From Siphlonurus alternatus (lineage: Eukaryota; Arthropoda; Insecta; Ephemeroptera; Siphlonuridae), in assembly GCA_949825025.1 (NCBI GenBank), contig OX463786.1:13053309-13117308 (forward strand): a stretch of DNA of 64,000 bases. The letters are read 5' to 3'. The translations under genes and the position numbers were made by a program. Shown one piece after another: positions 12,991 through 25,688 of the stretch. The notes beneath the pieces are model-generated. The model did no database searches. It was not told the DNA's origin and worked only from the letters and a program-made list of their open reading frames with translations. Within the stretch, counting starts at the first letter, position 1. Each line of letters begins with the position of its first letter.

Positions 12991-14478
12991 AAGGCTTTAA
13001 TCTAATTTCGAATATTCCAATTGAGTGATGTCCATAACGCCAATAACTGAAATATAAGCTTGCAAGTGAAAAATATTGCTAGCAAAGGTTCATATGAAAA
13101 GTAAGGTAACTAAAATTTTCATGGATTCAGTGCTCAGAAAAATGTAAAATATTTTTCATTCACTTTGAAATAATTGCATGATATTAAAGTAAATTTACTC
13201 ATGAGTACGCATATATTGGTAAAAAAGAGAAAACTCGGGATTTCTGCTAACGAAAATGTCACCCGGGCCTGCAGTTTTTCATGTTGACTCAAATAATCAA
13301 ATCTACTTCTCGTTAAAGGTAATTAATATTTTATATCCTACACTTAATTGATAAGTTAAACATACTTATATCATGACAGACAAATTGTTTAAAAAATTAT
13401 CACTTTTTAAAGCTGTTTTTTTTTTTTTTTTTTACTCCTATACAAAATAAATAAAAATAGATACATTTTCTATCACCAGAATTTTTATTCACAAGTCATC
13501 CTACAATTAAATACTATTATTTTAAAATCAAACAAACTTTTTATAACAAATGATAAGTATGTATAATTTATTAATGTATGAAAATTTTCAATTTCGGTGG
13601 ATAATACACGTATTAATCATATCTAAATCAGAGTTTGTATCCAGAGATACAGCATTTTTCAAAAAAAAATATTTAATGCATTTGGAGAAAGAAAAAACTA
13701 TACACTATTATGGGCTAGATGTTGGCTGCAAATCGTCTACTGAATGATTCCATATATACCCTGCAAACTGTAATATTCTATGAAAGTTTAATAGTTGCAA
13801 CAACGAAAATCCTAAAGCATGAATTAATGCCATGTTCAGACGGTATCTGAGGGTATATTGCTGGGATGAAAAATTAAATCAAGAATACGGTGCATGCAAG
13901 AATTACGCACAAAATAGTGAATGTGAATTAATTTAAAAATTCGAAAAACGCAAGCAGAATTTCAGTTTTTCCCGCAAATAATACATGCAGATTCGAACCA
14001 TTTGAGGCCCTATACAAGCACTCGAAAAACGTTATCTATGAAAACAAGATAGGAAATTGAACTTTAAACTTTAAATTATTAAGTATAGAGGCCGTATGAT
14101 CCTTAATTATCGCATCATAAAACTTCGATAACGTAAAGAACAAAGCATATAATAGTTATTTCTCCATAATATAATATTATTACGTCACTTTTAAAAAAAT
14201 ACCTTGGTTGCTTCACTGACTGCTAATTTACTTTACTAAAGGAGAGGAGAGAAAATATAAAATGTTGAAGGCCCAAGTCAACAAGTAAGAGAAATGGCAT
14301 TTGACGACGTCTTTCTTTACGTTGGGAAGAATATCTTTACTGTGTCAACAATAAGCTGCACTTGAGAAAACTGGTAGAAATATAAGAAGAAAAAAAAAAC
14401 TTTTTAAAATTTCTCACGTACAGCTAAACTAACAAACATATTTTTAACGATGGGGAGTCAAAAAAATATAAACGTCAA

Positions 14479-14515
<37 letters not shown>

Positions 14516-17500
14516 ATGATTTTGACAAGTTTAAGTTTTTTGATAGAATGTAATTAAACGGTATTTATGTGACATTATTTTCTTTTTTAAAGGTGAATAA
14601 ACATTATTTAAGCGTGAACCATTCCTGCTAGCTCACAAAAAAAAAATAATAAATAAAGCTGTAAAACAGAAGGGAAAAACAAGCTTTCAGACTTTTTTTA
14701 AGTTAAATTTGACTAACGAATTTTTTATTTTATTTACTATTTATTACCGATTCATAAAAAACATTTTTAGGGCTACAATTTTTAATACTTAATAAAAAAA
14801 TTAGGACAAATTGTGACAATTTGTGAATGGTGGGGTGCATTTTTTTTTTTAAATATATAAAGAACCTATTACAAAATTGCTTACATTGATCGATTAATCA
14901 TCTATTATAAACTCAATTAAATTATATTTTGCAGTTTGAAATGGTAATTATAAAATAGGCACGGCGACAGATCTCTCTTCTTTAATCTCATCATTAATTT
15001 GTCAATGCTTTGTAATATTATGTATTGTATAAAATGAGACGCAGGTATGGAATTCCTTGAAATTACACACTTTAAAATATTGTTAATATGAAATTAAAAT
15101 GCTGAATAATCCCATTATGTTAATTATACACTTGCCCAATAATTAACTGTAAAGTAGGCAACTTGTTCTACGTCTATGTTTTTCTTATGGGAGACTTTAA
15201 CGCACGTGCGTACAATAGAAATTTGCTATTCTGTAAGACATAATGGAATACCGTACTGCAACTTTATTACATTGCGTATACATGTATACAGTTTAATAAG
15301 TATAAAATTAGGAAGTTGAAGTAATCTGAATATTAGAATATCAGACTTTGTAAAAAGAAGATTTTCTAGCACAAATTATTCTATAAATTTTCAAATTCAA
15401 TTAAGTAAAAAAAGAAGGCAAGAGACCTTTTACTCGCAGCTATTTGTGGGTTAATCTTATATCTTATTTTATTTTATATTTTTTATACAGAAAATAGCTC
15501 GTTTTTAATTCAAGTCCGCACTATATATATGTATATATGTATATTTTGTACTGCTTATTTTTGTTGTATTTATAGAAGAGTTTGAATGCATTTTAGAATA
15601 TAAAGAATATATAAGATCTGTTCGTACAATCGAATTAGAAAAAGGAATTAGATTTTCTTTGTGTTTCTTGTACAAAAGTTTCAAATAATTCTTAATTCAT
15701 GAATCGATTATTGCTTTTACGAACATATTTTCTATACTATAAAATAATTTTAAAAAGCATAATAAATATTCACACAAATTATATACCAATAGAGACCGTC
15801 TATAATAATTTATCTATAAATTATATAATTATTTATTTATTGAAGGGAATTAAATGGAAATTGCAACAAAAGAAAAGAAATTGTTACTTTACTGTAAAAA
15901 AAAACATATACTTTAAAAGAACCTTTAATTCAATTATAACAACCTTAAATATAAAAATACAAAAAAAATATAATGAAAAATGAGTTATTATACTTATTAT
16001 ATATTAAATATAAATTTAATATTAATATATAAAAAAAATAAGATAATCGTTTCTTGTTGCTAATACCTACATACAAGATGACTTTGCTTTACTATAAGAA
16101 GAATAATCCCACGTCATAATATAAAAAAAAACTACGTCTGGTGTATTTAGGTCCTCAGAGTGTCGATTTAATTGCAGACACCATCAATCACACTCCTCTG
16201 ATATTTGCATTGTATTGACTGCTGACGTTAGTTGGTGAAATTTTCAACGTCAGACGCACACAAAAAAATAATTCAAGTCTTAATTTTTTACCGTAATATT
16301 TTATTTGAGTTTACCCAATTGTTGTATATAGATGACGTATTAAAATGACATCAAAAAATTAGTAAATTTATTGTTTTTAATGATTTACATAATGTTATAT
16401 TTTTCAAAATACTATTTGATTATACTTAAAATTTGTGAAATATATTCTAATATTATTTTATGAAGTCACTTGAGTTCTTATTAGCTAAGATTTGTACGTC
16501 ATTTCAATTTTGCATCCATATGAAATTTGAGAATAAATAATTTCACATTGATGTTTTTAAAAAAAATGACGTAAATTGTAAAATTAGTACGTCAGATATT
16601 AAACAAATAATTCACAAAAATATTGTAACATAGATTTTTAATAGAAATTCGATGCCGAATTTTAGTACCAAATCTAGTACTAAAAATTTCCAGGTAAAAT
16701 CTATTATGCAAAGTTCTTTGCAAACAACCCCCGTAATGTTTATAATGCAAAAATTTAAAATGACTTGATTGCAATTTTTGGAAATTAAGAAAAGAAAACT
16801 GTCTTAAATGCATTGCTATAAAGAAAGACAGGCAGTAAAAAAGTGCATGATAAAACAAAAACTGCACTACGCATTGTGCCACTATTTTTTCAAAATAAAT
16901 TTTTATAAGTCCAGAAGCTTATGCGGGAAATAGAAATCTTTGAACATAGCAATGAAATTTTTGGGCTGTCGATCACGATGACTGTTCGATTGAATATTAC
17001 ACTGGCCAAAACTTGTTAGTATCTTTACCAGTTAAAAGGCACTTCATCAGTTCAACCATAATTTTATCAAATAAAAAGGTAACAATCGATTTCTTTTTTT
17101 CAAATCACGATTTATTAACTTCGGTACTTTCCCAACACTAAGAAAATAAATAAATATTATGACTTCTACACACACAGTAAGTAACTTACAAGCTCTTTCC
17201 AAACGGTTGCAATGTATATTGTAAACATTGAATATGTTATTAAGTAATAAGTACAATATTTACATTAGGCATTATATAGCAAATTTTAAATTATTCTTTT
17301 TCAAAAGATTTTCAACGATAAATTATTTTTTTTAACTCTTTAACTCTATTCTTCTTAAAATATTTTCTAACAAGAAATACAATAAAAATATTTATCTACC
17401 TAAAATAAGGAAAACCCAATACTAAAAACTTTGGCCAATATTATTATTATTATTTTTGTATATTTTAGAAATTGTGTTTATATATTTTATTTTAAACTCC

Positions 17501-19526
17501 TATAAAATTAAGATAAATATAATATATTTAAAAAAACAAAATGAGAACTAACATGCAGAATTCTGAAATAGCAATTTTCCATAAGCAGAAAACGTCGCGA
17601 ACCTTCTATTTTTTATGCATTATTTTGTCATCATACTGTAAAAAAATCAAGAAATAAATGTACCATATAAGGAAAAACATTAAAAAAAAATCCATGGCAT
17701 TGCAGTAAGAAAAACAATAAAACAAACTCACAAACGAGGCGCTAACAACTGAGCTAACAATAGTATACTATTATCAATATAACATCATAAACTATTTTCA
17801 TAGTTAAAATATATTAAAATAAACCTTATGTACTTGACAGGTTAGCCATTACAACGTTTTACTTGGTAGCGTTTTTTTACTAGTTTTCAACCCATAAACT
17901 TACGTGTTATTGTGTGGTTTACGATTTACATGGTGGGTGATTTCTCATCACTGCATACCCAGGTGGGCTACTACACTATCATAAAATTAAAATTCAAACC
18001 GGAAGTACAAGATTTTAGTGTCTTAATTTGCCATTTTTAGTTCTGAAATTATGCCTAGATGTCAGTACTATTTAATTTATATTTGCTACACAATTTTAGT
18101 TATTTAGAATTTGTTTTTCGGCTATTTCCTGTGCGAATTTTATGATGATAAAACTGTAGTGTAGGTGATGGCAGGTGCCATAAAGGTGGAGACAAAAATA
18201 TTGTACCGAGTGCTTCCTTGTTAGACATGCTATGATAATTAATTTTATTTTAATGCTTTTAGAAATCTACATATGTATAGAAAAAATATTAATATATTTC
18301 TATTGTTACAAGTTATATTTTTAGGAGGTATTTTTATTGTACATGTATATTAAGTTTATGTAGTAATTTAGTTTAATAATCAACAGTAGCGTTATATCAC
18401 ATGTTATAAAAATATACAGTATATTATATAATATATTTTAGCATGTTTAATAATAGCAATGTATATAAAGAGAAAATTCAGTACGAAATTTTAATGTAAA
18501 TTACTACATTTTGTTGCGCAAAGAATAAACTAAAATAGTCTTTTTTTATAAATGAAATTTAATATATTATAAATGTATAAACAAAATAATATATACATAT
18601 GTATTTATATTATATTTCAAAAGATAGTTGTTTTTTAAAAAAAAATACATTACTTTTTTTTAATAATTCACCTAATAAATAAATTATTGTAACAACGGTT
18701 GCATAAGTTTCAAATGTGCAGGGGCAGCTGCAGTTTTCACTAGCCGCCAATTCCAATTTAGTTTTCATAATATTATGTTCATTATATGGCACGCACATGC
18801 TCAGCCAATGAGATTCTTTGTTACAAACCATCAACCAATGACTGAGGACGTTACAAACACAACGAAAACTAATTGTTAGTGTTAAATGTGATGTGCCAGT
18901 ATTTTATTTCCTATCTAGCTATAGTTATGCAATGTCCCTACTACATCCCTGCTAGCCCTCTTCACCACAGTTATAGGTGGTAACGACCAGCATGCTGCAA
19001 AACTAGATGAAGACTTTTTTTATTTTATCTTTGGCTCTCTGATTCTCCTCTCAATTATTCAACCTTAAAAAAAGGTCAGTCGCTGTATTTTTTGAAAGAA
19101 GGGGTAACTGGGTATCACCCAAGAAAACCACCAAACGTTTTAACTCATTTATCTGCCTTACTTCTTTTAGCAGAATAAAAGTATAGGTTTTCTTTTTTCG
19201 AGTGTTTGACTTTGAGTACTTATTGCAATATTTGCAGTAAATTACAATGTAAAAAAAATACTAATTGTAAGTAATTATTGCTATTTAAGGGTCTTTTGAT
19301 TTCGAAATCAAGACGTTTTACCCCTCTCAAGTACGCTTTTAACCATGCTTTTTATATTTTAATTTTTGCTAAAACTACCTTTTTATGTACATACATACAT
19401 AACATGACTTCATATCCCTGAAGGGGTAAGCCAGCAGCATTATATCTTATGTCATTTTTATAAATGCTTGGTGAGAACATAACAGCAGCATCCAAGGAGA
19501 CTGTTCACCACTGACAATGTTCCTAC

Positions 19527-19706
19527 CTGGAGCTGCTGCTGCCGATGACCAGGGTGGTGCGGCAGGTACATCTGGCCGTGGTGGTGGGTCTGCATCATCT
19601 CGATCTCTCCAAGCGCCGCCTCTATGCTATCTTCCTCGACCTCAGAGCCAGCCTCGGAGTTCTCCGACTTCACCTCAGACAGAAGACTGTCCTCAACAAG
19701 GGGCTC
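19527..19706 (-). CDS. cnc: CncC/Nrf2-like transcription factor, exon 5
   Basis: A 180-nt internal exon (60 codons, phase 0 at both ends) with acceptor CATGTCCTCAG and donor CAG|GTAGGA. It encodes residues 177-236 of the assembled N-terminal half. It opens with EPLVEDSLLSEVKSE, continues as an acidic Ser/Glu stretch (SEVEEDSIEAALGEIEMM), and ends in a His/Pro/Gln-rich segment (THHHGQMYLPHHPGHRQQQ). Acidic, low-complexity sequence between the Neh2 region and the DNA-binding domain is expected of CNC transactivation regions. The base composition is far richer in G+C than its flanks. Assignment to cnc rests on strand, matching phase and proximity to exon 4, because this segment has no diagnostic motif of its own. 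The next exon, which should lead towards the CNC-bZIP domain, is outside the window. Confidence 0.87.
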
Positions 19707-20010
19707 CTGAGGACATGGCAAGACAAAATTATAAATTAAAGAGCAGCGAGAATTATAACTAACTTTGACAGTTTTAGATAAAATTATTGTTTATATTGAC
19801 TGCTGCCATGATCCTATTTTCTTAGTAGAAGGAAATCTCATATTTTTTTAACACAATTACAAAAATCTACATGAGAGGATGGAGAAAAGGTAGATACATA
19901 TGCATCTCTGATTCCCTGCTTTCCTCCCATTTTTTCCCTCATACTCTAATTAACCCCTATTTCTATCATTTTTAATGCAAGCATTCTCTCCGTCCTTTTT
20001 TCCGTCTATA

Positions 20011-20417
20011 AGCTGACTGGTACTCATTTTGTCATATTATGTCCTACGATCTTGAGTGCCTTCTATTTTACTACCCTCTTAATTACCAGACACCTACCGT
20101 ATTAGCTATGCCTCTGAACTACACTCTATATCTCTTATACCCATCTTCCCACAAGTCCTTCAATTTCAAAGGCTAATTTTTTGCTACCCTCTTAGCTACA
20201 ACCCTGAGCTACGCCTCCTGTACCCATCTTATCATCAAGTCCTACGATCTTGAGTTTATTTTTTCTACCCTCTTTGCTACAAATCTTAGCTACGCCTCCT
20301 GTACCCATCTTATCATCAAGTCCTACGATCTTGAAAGTTTATTTTTTCTACCCTCTTAGCTACAACCCTGAGCTACGCCTTCTGTACCCACCTTGTCATC
20401 AAGTCCTACGATCTTCA
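20011..20417. repeat. Decayed tandem duplication of the exon 4/intron 4 boundary
   Basis: Units with about an 81-83 bp period repeat the last codons of exon 4 plus the start of intron 4. TACCCATCTTATCATCAAG starts at 20,221 and again at 20,302; the genuine boundary version, TACCCACCTTGTCATCAAG, starts at 20,385. More diverged traces run left to about 20,011. On the minus strand the copies read GATGATAAGATGGGT where the real junction is GATGACAAG|GTGGGT, so the donor GT is AT in both clear copies. They fill about half of the 685-bp intron 4 (20,391-19,707), in which I see nothing else. Confidence 0.85.
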
Positions 20418-20579
20418 AGGCCTCCTCGAGGGAGAAATGGTCAAAGGCTGGTAGAACGGAGGACGCCTCCTCAGGGTCAAGACTCTCCTCAGAGTCCGCG
20501 GCCTCTGCGGCCTCGGCAGCGAGCTGAGCAGCGTCACAACTGAGTCCCTCTTCCTCCCCGCCACACAGCACGTACTCTC
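20392..20579 (-). CDS. cnc: CncC/Nrf2-like transcription factor, exon 4 (completes ETGE)
   Basis: A 188-nt exon with acceptor TGTGCTTGCAG and donor AAG|GTGGGT. Its first two bases, GA, complete a glycine codon begun by the final G of exon 3, and the next codon is GAG (Glu). The joined frame therefore reads IDLETGEYV, a textbook high-affinity KEAP1-binding ETGE motif at residues 112-115. The exon supplies residues 115-176: after EYVLCGG comes an acidic and Ala-rich run (DAAQLAAEAAEAADSEES), then DHFSLEEALKIVGLDDK. It ends in phase 0. KEAP1 binding normally holds such factors in the cytoplasm for ubiquitination until oxidative or xenobiotic stress; that role is inferred from the family. The exon's 3' end is the template or relic of the adjacent tandem repeats. 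Confidence 0.93.
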
Positions 20580-20674
20580 CTGCAAGCACAAGACGGAGAT
20601 AATTAGAACAAGGGAACATTTCGGGAGAGCAGCTTCAAAAAAATGTACACCTGATGTTGTAAAAGTTAAGGTGA

Positions 20675-20710
20675 GCTTCAACCTAAGATACTGATAACCT
20701 GGGTTGAAGC
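20675..20710. other. Short hairpin upstream of exon 4
   Basis: GCTTCAACC (20,675-20,683) is perfectly inverted as GGTTGAAGC (20,702-20,710) with an 18-nt loop, about 100 nt upstream of exon 4 in the transcript direction. It could influence splicing or be chance; only the pairing is seen. Confidence 0.35.
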
Positions 20711-21260
20711 AAGGTTAAAAGTTAAATGTCTTAAATTGCAGATTTTACAGTAAAAGGTAGGTCCAAGTAAGAAATGATGAATGTATATAGAAGACCGTAC
20801 TTCAAATGTTATATGTTTTGTTTTGATTTTTTCCCTTGTAGTTTATTTGTTGTATGTTTGGTTATTTCTGTGTTCTATTATTTCTTATTTTCCTAGTATG
20901 TAAGAGAGATAAAATAATGAGCTTTTGTGTGTATGAGATGGAATCAACTAAGGGTTGATAAAAAGTATAGTTTTAAAACCCAAAGACAGCAAAAAAATAT
21001 TTAAAATACAAGAAACGACATCTCATAGCATGTTTTAAGACTGTAAATTTAATTTTAAATACACTGCATGACTGTAAGTTTTATCAAAACTTGATACTAA
21101 ATAAACTAGTGACATTTTTTTTTTTTTTTACATCCTATATATTCTCAAATACATATTTCTACAAACATATAAAATTACAATCAATTAGCTAACTATTTTT
21201 ATGATGTTTATACATTTTTACAAAGATAAATTTAAATATCTAACGGATTTGTAAAGGCTA

Positions 21261-21416
21261 GGTAAACATGTGGCATGGTAGAGAGAAACTGCGTAGTGAC
21301 ATCTTTTGTTTGTTGACACAGCTCTCTCGACAACGTTTGGCAAGTGGGACCAACCTGTGTGTGTCAACCTTCAGACATTCATCCTCCAGTTGGAGGAGCT
21401 GCCTCACAAATAAATT
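21261..21416 (-). other. GC-richer open island in intron 3 (unproven exon)
   Basis: A 52-codon minus-strand frame closed by stop codons on both sides. It contains RQLLQLEDECLKVDTHR and VPLAKRCRESCVNK, and its composition is clearly less AT-rich than the surrounding intron. It sits about 0.7 kb upstream of exon 4. Possible acceptors (GTGAG or GGCAG near 21,400) and donors (AAG|GTTGAC, CAG|GTTGGT) are weak, and inclusion between exons 3 and 4 would break the ETGE codon junction. It might be an alternative first exon, a nested transcript or an old insertion. I recognise no family. Confidence 0.2.
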
Positions 21417-22634
21417 TTAAAACTCAAAGCATGCCATCACTTTTAAGGTATTTCACAATAAAAAGAGGCTTTTTTATTTACATTTTTAATAGTTTAGATT
21501 TTCTGATTGTATTATTTTCCTATATTATTTTTTTATTTAATTTTGATACTAAAAAATAAAGCATTATTTTTTAAATTCAACAATAAACATACAGGGAAAA
21601 TTTATTTAGTTTATTTTTCTGTTTAAATCCTTCACTGAATATTAAATTATTAAATTAAATTATACTGGCACATGAAAAAAGACTGCATTAGTTTTAAACC
21701 TAATACTAGAAAAATTTAAATTAAAAAATTAAAGTATATGATCTAAATGCAATTTATGGCTGTTCAAAATAGCAATGAAAAAACATGAAAAACATAATGA
21801 TGAAAGCCGGTTGATACATTTGTATAGTATTTGTATTATATTTTTTCTGCAAATTTAAATAAATAATGTAAAATATTTAAGCATTCCTTCTTATTTAAAA
21901 TTCATTCGTAACCTTGCAAACAAAAATAAAATGCAAGTGATCTACATTTAAGTAACAAAATCAATGTTTATACAATAGAATTCTAAAAGTAAAAACACGA
22001 GAGTCATCTTTACTCTAAATGCTTTACTTTACAATAAAAAAAATTAACAATGAAAAAGTGCAACTCAGAACCCACAATAACAATTGGAAAAAAAAGAGGG
22101 TGGTGGGTGTGTTTACAACATAGACTAAAAATTTAGTAAACATTAAAAATAGAAAAGTCATCATTACTACTCTATATTATTTAGAAGGAGGTGTCGAATG
22201 TGCAAGTATAAGATGACAAGAAGTATATTGACCGGGGTGGTGCTCAAATTTGTCATGCCTAGTCACTCATAGTACTACTAAACTCAGACAACGATGTAAT
22301 GAACTCCCTCAGTCAATGGACTGTCCACATGCTGTGTCATTCACTTGTGTGTAAAAAGGGAATATCTGATTTAATATTAATGAGAAAAGGATCAATGAGA
22401 TGGAATTTTGTAGTGATATTGAATTTTTATTTGAAGTTTTTGGATATTGTGAATGAAGAAAATTGTGTATTTTATGTAAGTGTGAATACATTTTATAATG
22501 AAAATATTATAATTATTATAAAATACATAATATAATGAACAAAAATTGTACAGACTTGGACAAAAAGACTGGAAACACAGCAATAATTACAATTATCAAA
22601 GAATGATTGTTACATTATTTCTTGAGTTTCAGAA

Positions 22635-22940
22635 AATAGAGTATCAACCTCAATTTTTTTTTTATTTCAAAAATGAATAGAAGGTGCAAGGTTATGCCAC
22701 TTTCATATTTTTTCAGATTTTTTAGAGGCCAAGAGGTATTTCTAAAAAGTTTTGGTAAAGTCGGGTTTGAACCCATGCTCCTTTTGTTCTTATCCTTTTA
22801 TTAAGAGAGACATCAAGAGGTTTCACTCTCTATGTACTTTCAATAAACTTTTTAAAATAATTCCCGGACTCTAAAAAATCTGAAATAAATTAAAGTAGCA
22901 TAACTTTGCACCCTCTATTCATTTCTGCAATAAAATTTTT
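22635..22940. mobile_element. Palindromic MITE family A, copy 2 (decayed)
   Basis: Shares the mirrored blocks of family A: ATAGAGTATCAACCTC at the left, a diverged TAGAAGGTGCAAG, then ATTCCCGGACTC, TAGCATAACTTTGCACCCTC and ATTCATTTCTGCAATAAA at the right. The outer right end is eroded and the central TGACGTCA is absent. In its place is unrelated sequence that includes GGGTTTGAACCC, itself a perfect palindrome. Confidence 0.75.
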
Positions 22941-24420
22941 TTATGTTAAAACATGCTATTGATCATCACTATACTTTTAATCTTTTATGCTCTATTACAA
23001 GAGAATTTGAGGCCGTTTTATTTTAGTTTGAGTTCTGTGTATATATTTTTTATTCTATACCAAGCAAAAGTGCACTACTAAAAATAGTAAACAAGAACAG
23101 CAAGAAAAAATTTCATTTAGCTTAAGATATTATTATTTTTATTATTTTTCACTGCATGACAGAACTTTTACTTAACTGTTTAGTAAACAAATTATTGTAC
23201 TTTAAATTTTCTATCTTTATAGAACTAATTATAATTAGTGTCACCTAAAATCCTGACCTACACCATAAAATCTATGTTAAAATTTTTCTATAAGTCATGC
23301 CTCCCTAATAATATTTAATTTACAAATCTGCAACTCAGAGTCTAAAAGGGTGGAGTCATTCTTAAAAATTCTTCTAGTAGTGACCATTCTGTCTGTAATG
23401 TGTTTAGCCACGGATGTATTGTGAGAGTCACCCAGTCTAGTACAAGGTGTGCTTTGTCATCGTCAGTTATCACGGTATACATCTACATACATGACATGTA
23501 AAATATCACATCTTCCAACAGCTAACTGACATTTTAAGTAAATATTTTGTTATTGGTATGATTATATCTGATCGTCATTCATTTTCGCTACATTGGAATT
23601 ATTTTTTTCTATATTTTGTGCAAAATGTGTTTTCAGCTGTCATTTTGAGAAATTTAGGCTCGTTTTCATGGCATACAAAAGCTAGGGGAAGGGGATGCCT
23701 CAAAGTCTTAATTAAATTGTAATTAATTTAAATATAAAAAGATGTTACACTGAAGAAAATGCCTATTTTAATTTAAAAAAAAAATATCTTTAGGGTGGAA
23801 AATTGAATTAAACAACAATAAAAATTAAAATTTGAACGATATTATTTTACAAATAAATATATTTTAGGACTGTATGGCAACAGTGAATATAAGCTTTGTT
23901 TCTATTATGATTGTTTTATTATAGACTTTTATATAACACGAGGGAAATACAATAATTTTTTTAAAAAATATATCACCTAGATCCGTCAAATAAATTTATA
24001 TAAATTACGCTATTTAATAAAATATATCCTAGTAGTAATAGCTCTGAGATATGATGGGACATAATGATATCTGATAGGTGTCTGAATGAACCTGCTGCCT
24101 TGTCATTGTGAATGCCTATCTGTCCAATCTACACACGACGCTAGCACAGACACACGGCCCACACGCGAGATATCGTCCAAGAAATACCTAACTTTTTTTT
24201 GTGACTTCAAGGTGATAGTTAACATGTTGTTACATGAGATAGTGGCAAAGGTGTGCAGTAATTAGAAGCTTCCTGTACAAATATGTTCACCTCAAAGTAT
24301 GATTTCAGGCATGCCACAGAAAATATTAAATTAATTCGTAAAATGAAAAGATAGCAAACTATTTTATTATTTTTTCATGTCTTGAGTGCATACCTTGTCT
24401 GCATTTTTTTTAAAAGAATT

Positions 24421-24808
24421 TTAAGGGGAAGGTAACACGCCCAATGTTTAAAAAAAAATCCCTCACATGAAAATTATGAAAAAAATTTAAAATGTTCTCT
24501 TCTACACCCCCTATCAGAAAAGATCAAATATACAAATTCGAGCTATATGATTTTTAAGTAATGAATTTTTAAAGTTGACTAATTTAACATGGAAGTTCCA
24601 TTTCTCCATGTTAAAGAAGCCAACTTTAAAAATTCATAACTCAGAAACTAACTCGTATTTGTATACAGGTCTGATATTTTAGCTACTGATAGGAAATGTA
24701 GAGGAGAACATTTTAAATTTTTTTCATAATTTTCTTGTGTGGGATTTTTTTTTCTTTTTTTTTTTTTTTTTTTTTTTTTAAACATTGGGCATGTTACTTT
24801 TACCTTAA
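24421..24808. mobile_element. Palindromic MITE family B, copy 1
   Basis: Ends TTAAGGGGAAGGTAACACGC and the inverted ATGTTACTTTTACCTTAA enclose mirrored blocks AAATGTTCTC / GAGAACATTT, then ATTTTTAAAGTTGAC around a centre of CATGGAAG/CTCCATG. A T-rich run at about 24,745-24,780 has expanded within the right arm. It is the more diverged partner of the copy at 35,248-35,604. Confidence 0.85.
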
Positions 24809-25631
24809 TAGTGCTCAAATCATTAAATTCCTTAAGTGGTGTTTTCAATTTTTAAGTAACAACATTAATAGGGTGGAAAAAGAGCTATTTTCTCAAAAAT
24901 AATTATTTGCAGATAAATTTATTAATTAAATGAATTAAATAATCTGTATTCTCAATAAAATAGTTGCCTAATTTTACTATAATTCTTGTTATATTTGTTA
25001 AATTTTTCCAATATTATAATAATGAATTTTATTATATTTATATTAAGTATTCAATTTAAAATTAATTTAATTTTCTATACAAAAATTAACCAAATTTTCT
25101 CATGTCCTAAAAAAAAGTTAATTGAATACCAAATTAATATAATTATAATAAACATTGCTTCAATTGTTTTGAATGGAAAGCATGAGAACTATTTTTTTAA
25201 TTATCATCCAGTAAACAAATTAGCAAATACTTAAATTCAAAATAAAAAATAATTGATAACATTAAATATTTTCAAGTATATAATTTGATGGGAACAGAAC
25301 AATTATATTAATTAGAATAAAAAAAAAAAGTGTCATTCATATCAAGATGAATTCTTTAAGCTAGTAGAAAGAAAAATACTTTAAAAAGATTGAATCCTCT
25401 TATCTGTAATATTAATGCAATAACATATCTAAAAAAGGAAAGAAAAATATTTCTCAGGTAAGAGAATTCAAGTGGTTAAAAGATATTACAATAAAAGTTA
25501 CAATATAAAAGGTTAAGGAAAGGTGTTGAGAGGAACCTTTTAATAATTTTTATCTCTCCTTTAGCAGCTTCCTTCTTCACCTGTCTAAAGTTAAAAGAGT
25601 CTCCATTTTGAGGTGCCTTTTGTTCTTTCAG

Positions 25632-25688
25632 AGAGGGGAGGGAGGTGGGAGGGGAGAGTGGAAGAATCCTGTTCTCTGGAGAGGACAG
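25632..25688 (+). other. Exon-like stretch on the plus strand (antisense)
   Basis: A purine-rich 57-bp stretch bounded by a good acceptor (TTTTGTTCTTTCAG) and a good donor (GACAG|GTAAGA), open in one frame for 19 codons. It lies antisense to cnc within intron 3. It could be an exon of an antisense or nested transcript, or a chance pairing of splice signals beside a GC-rich low-complexity run. Confidence 0.3.

Larger units (their letters stand above)
1..19526 (-). other. Intron 5 of cnc (partial, >19.5 kb)
   Basis: This stretch follows the exon 5 splice donor on the minus strand and continues past position 1. It is very AT-rich, with many homopolymer A and T tracts, and I found no exon in it. 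In particular I could not find codons for a CNC/bZIP basic region (NKVAAQNCRKRK-like) on the minus strand. It contains the SINE at the left edge, palindromic elements near 2.2-2.5, 3.3-3.6, 4.7 and 12.1-13.0 kb, and a GC-richer TATA-bearing stretch at 7.95-8.48 kb. The remainder appears to be unannotatable intronic sequence. Confidence 0.7.

Noticed and set aside
1..19526. Search for the CNC-bZIP exons downstream of exon 5
   Set aside because: No minus-strand frame resembles the basic region or leucine zipper; they must lie beyond the window.
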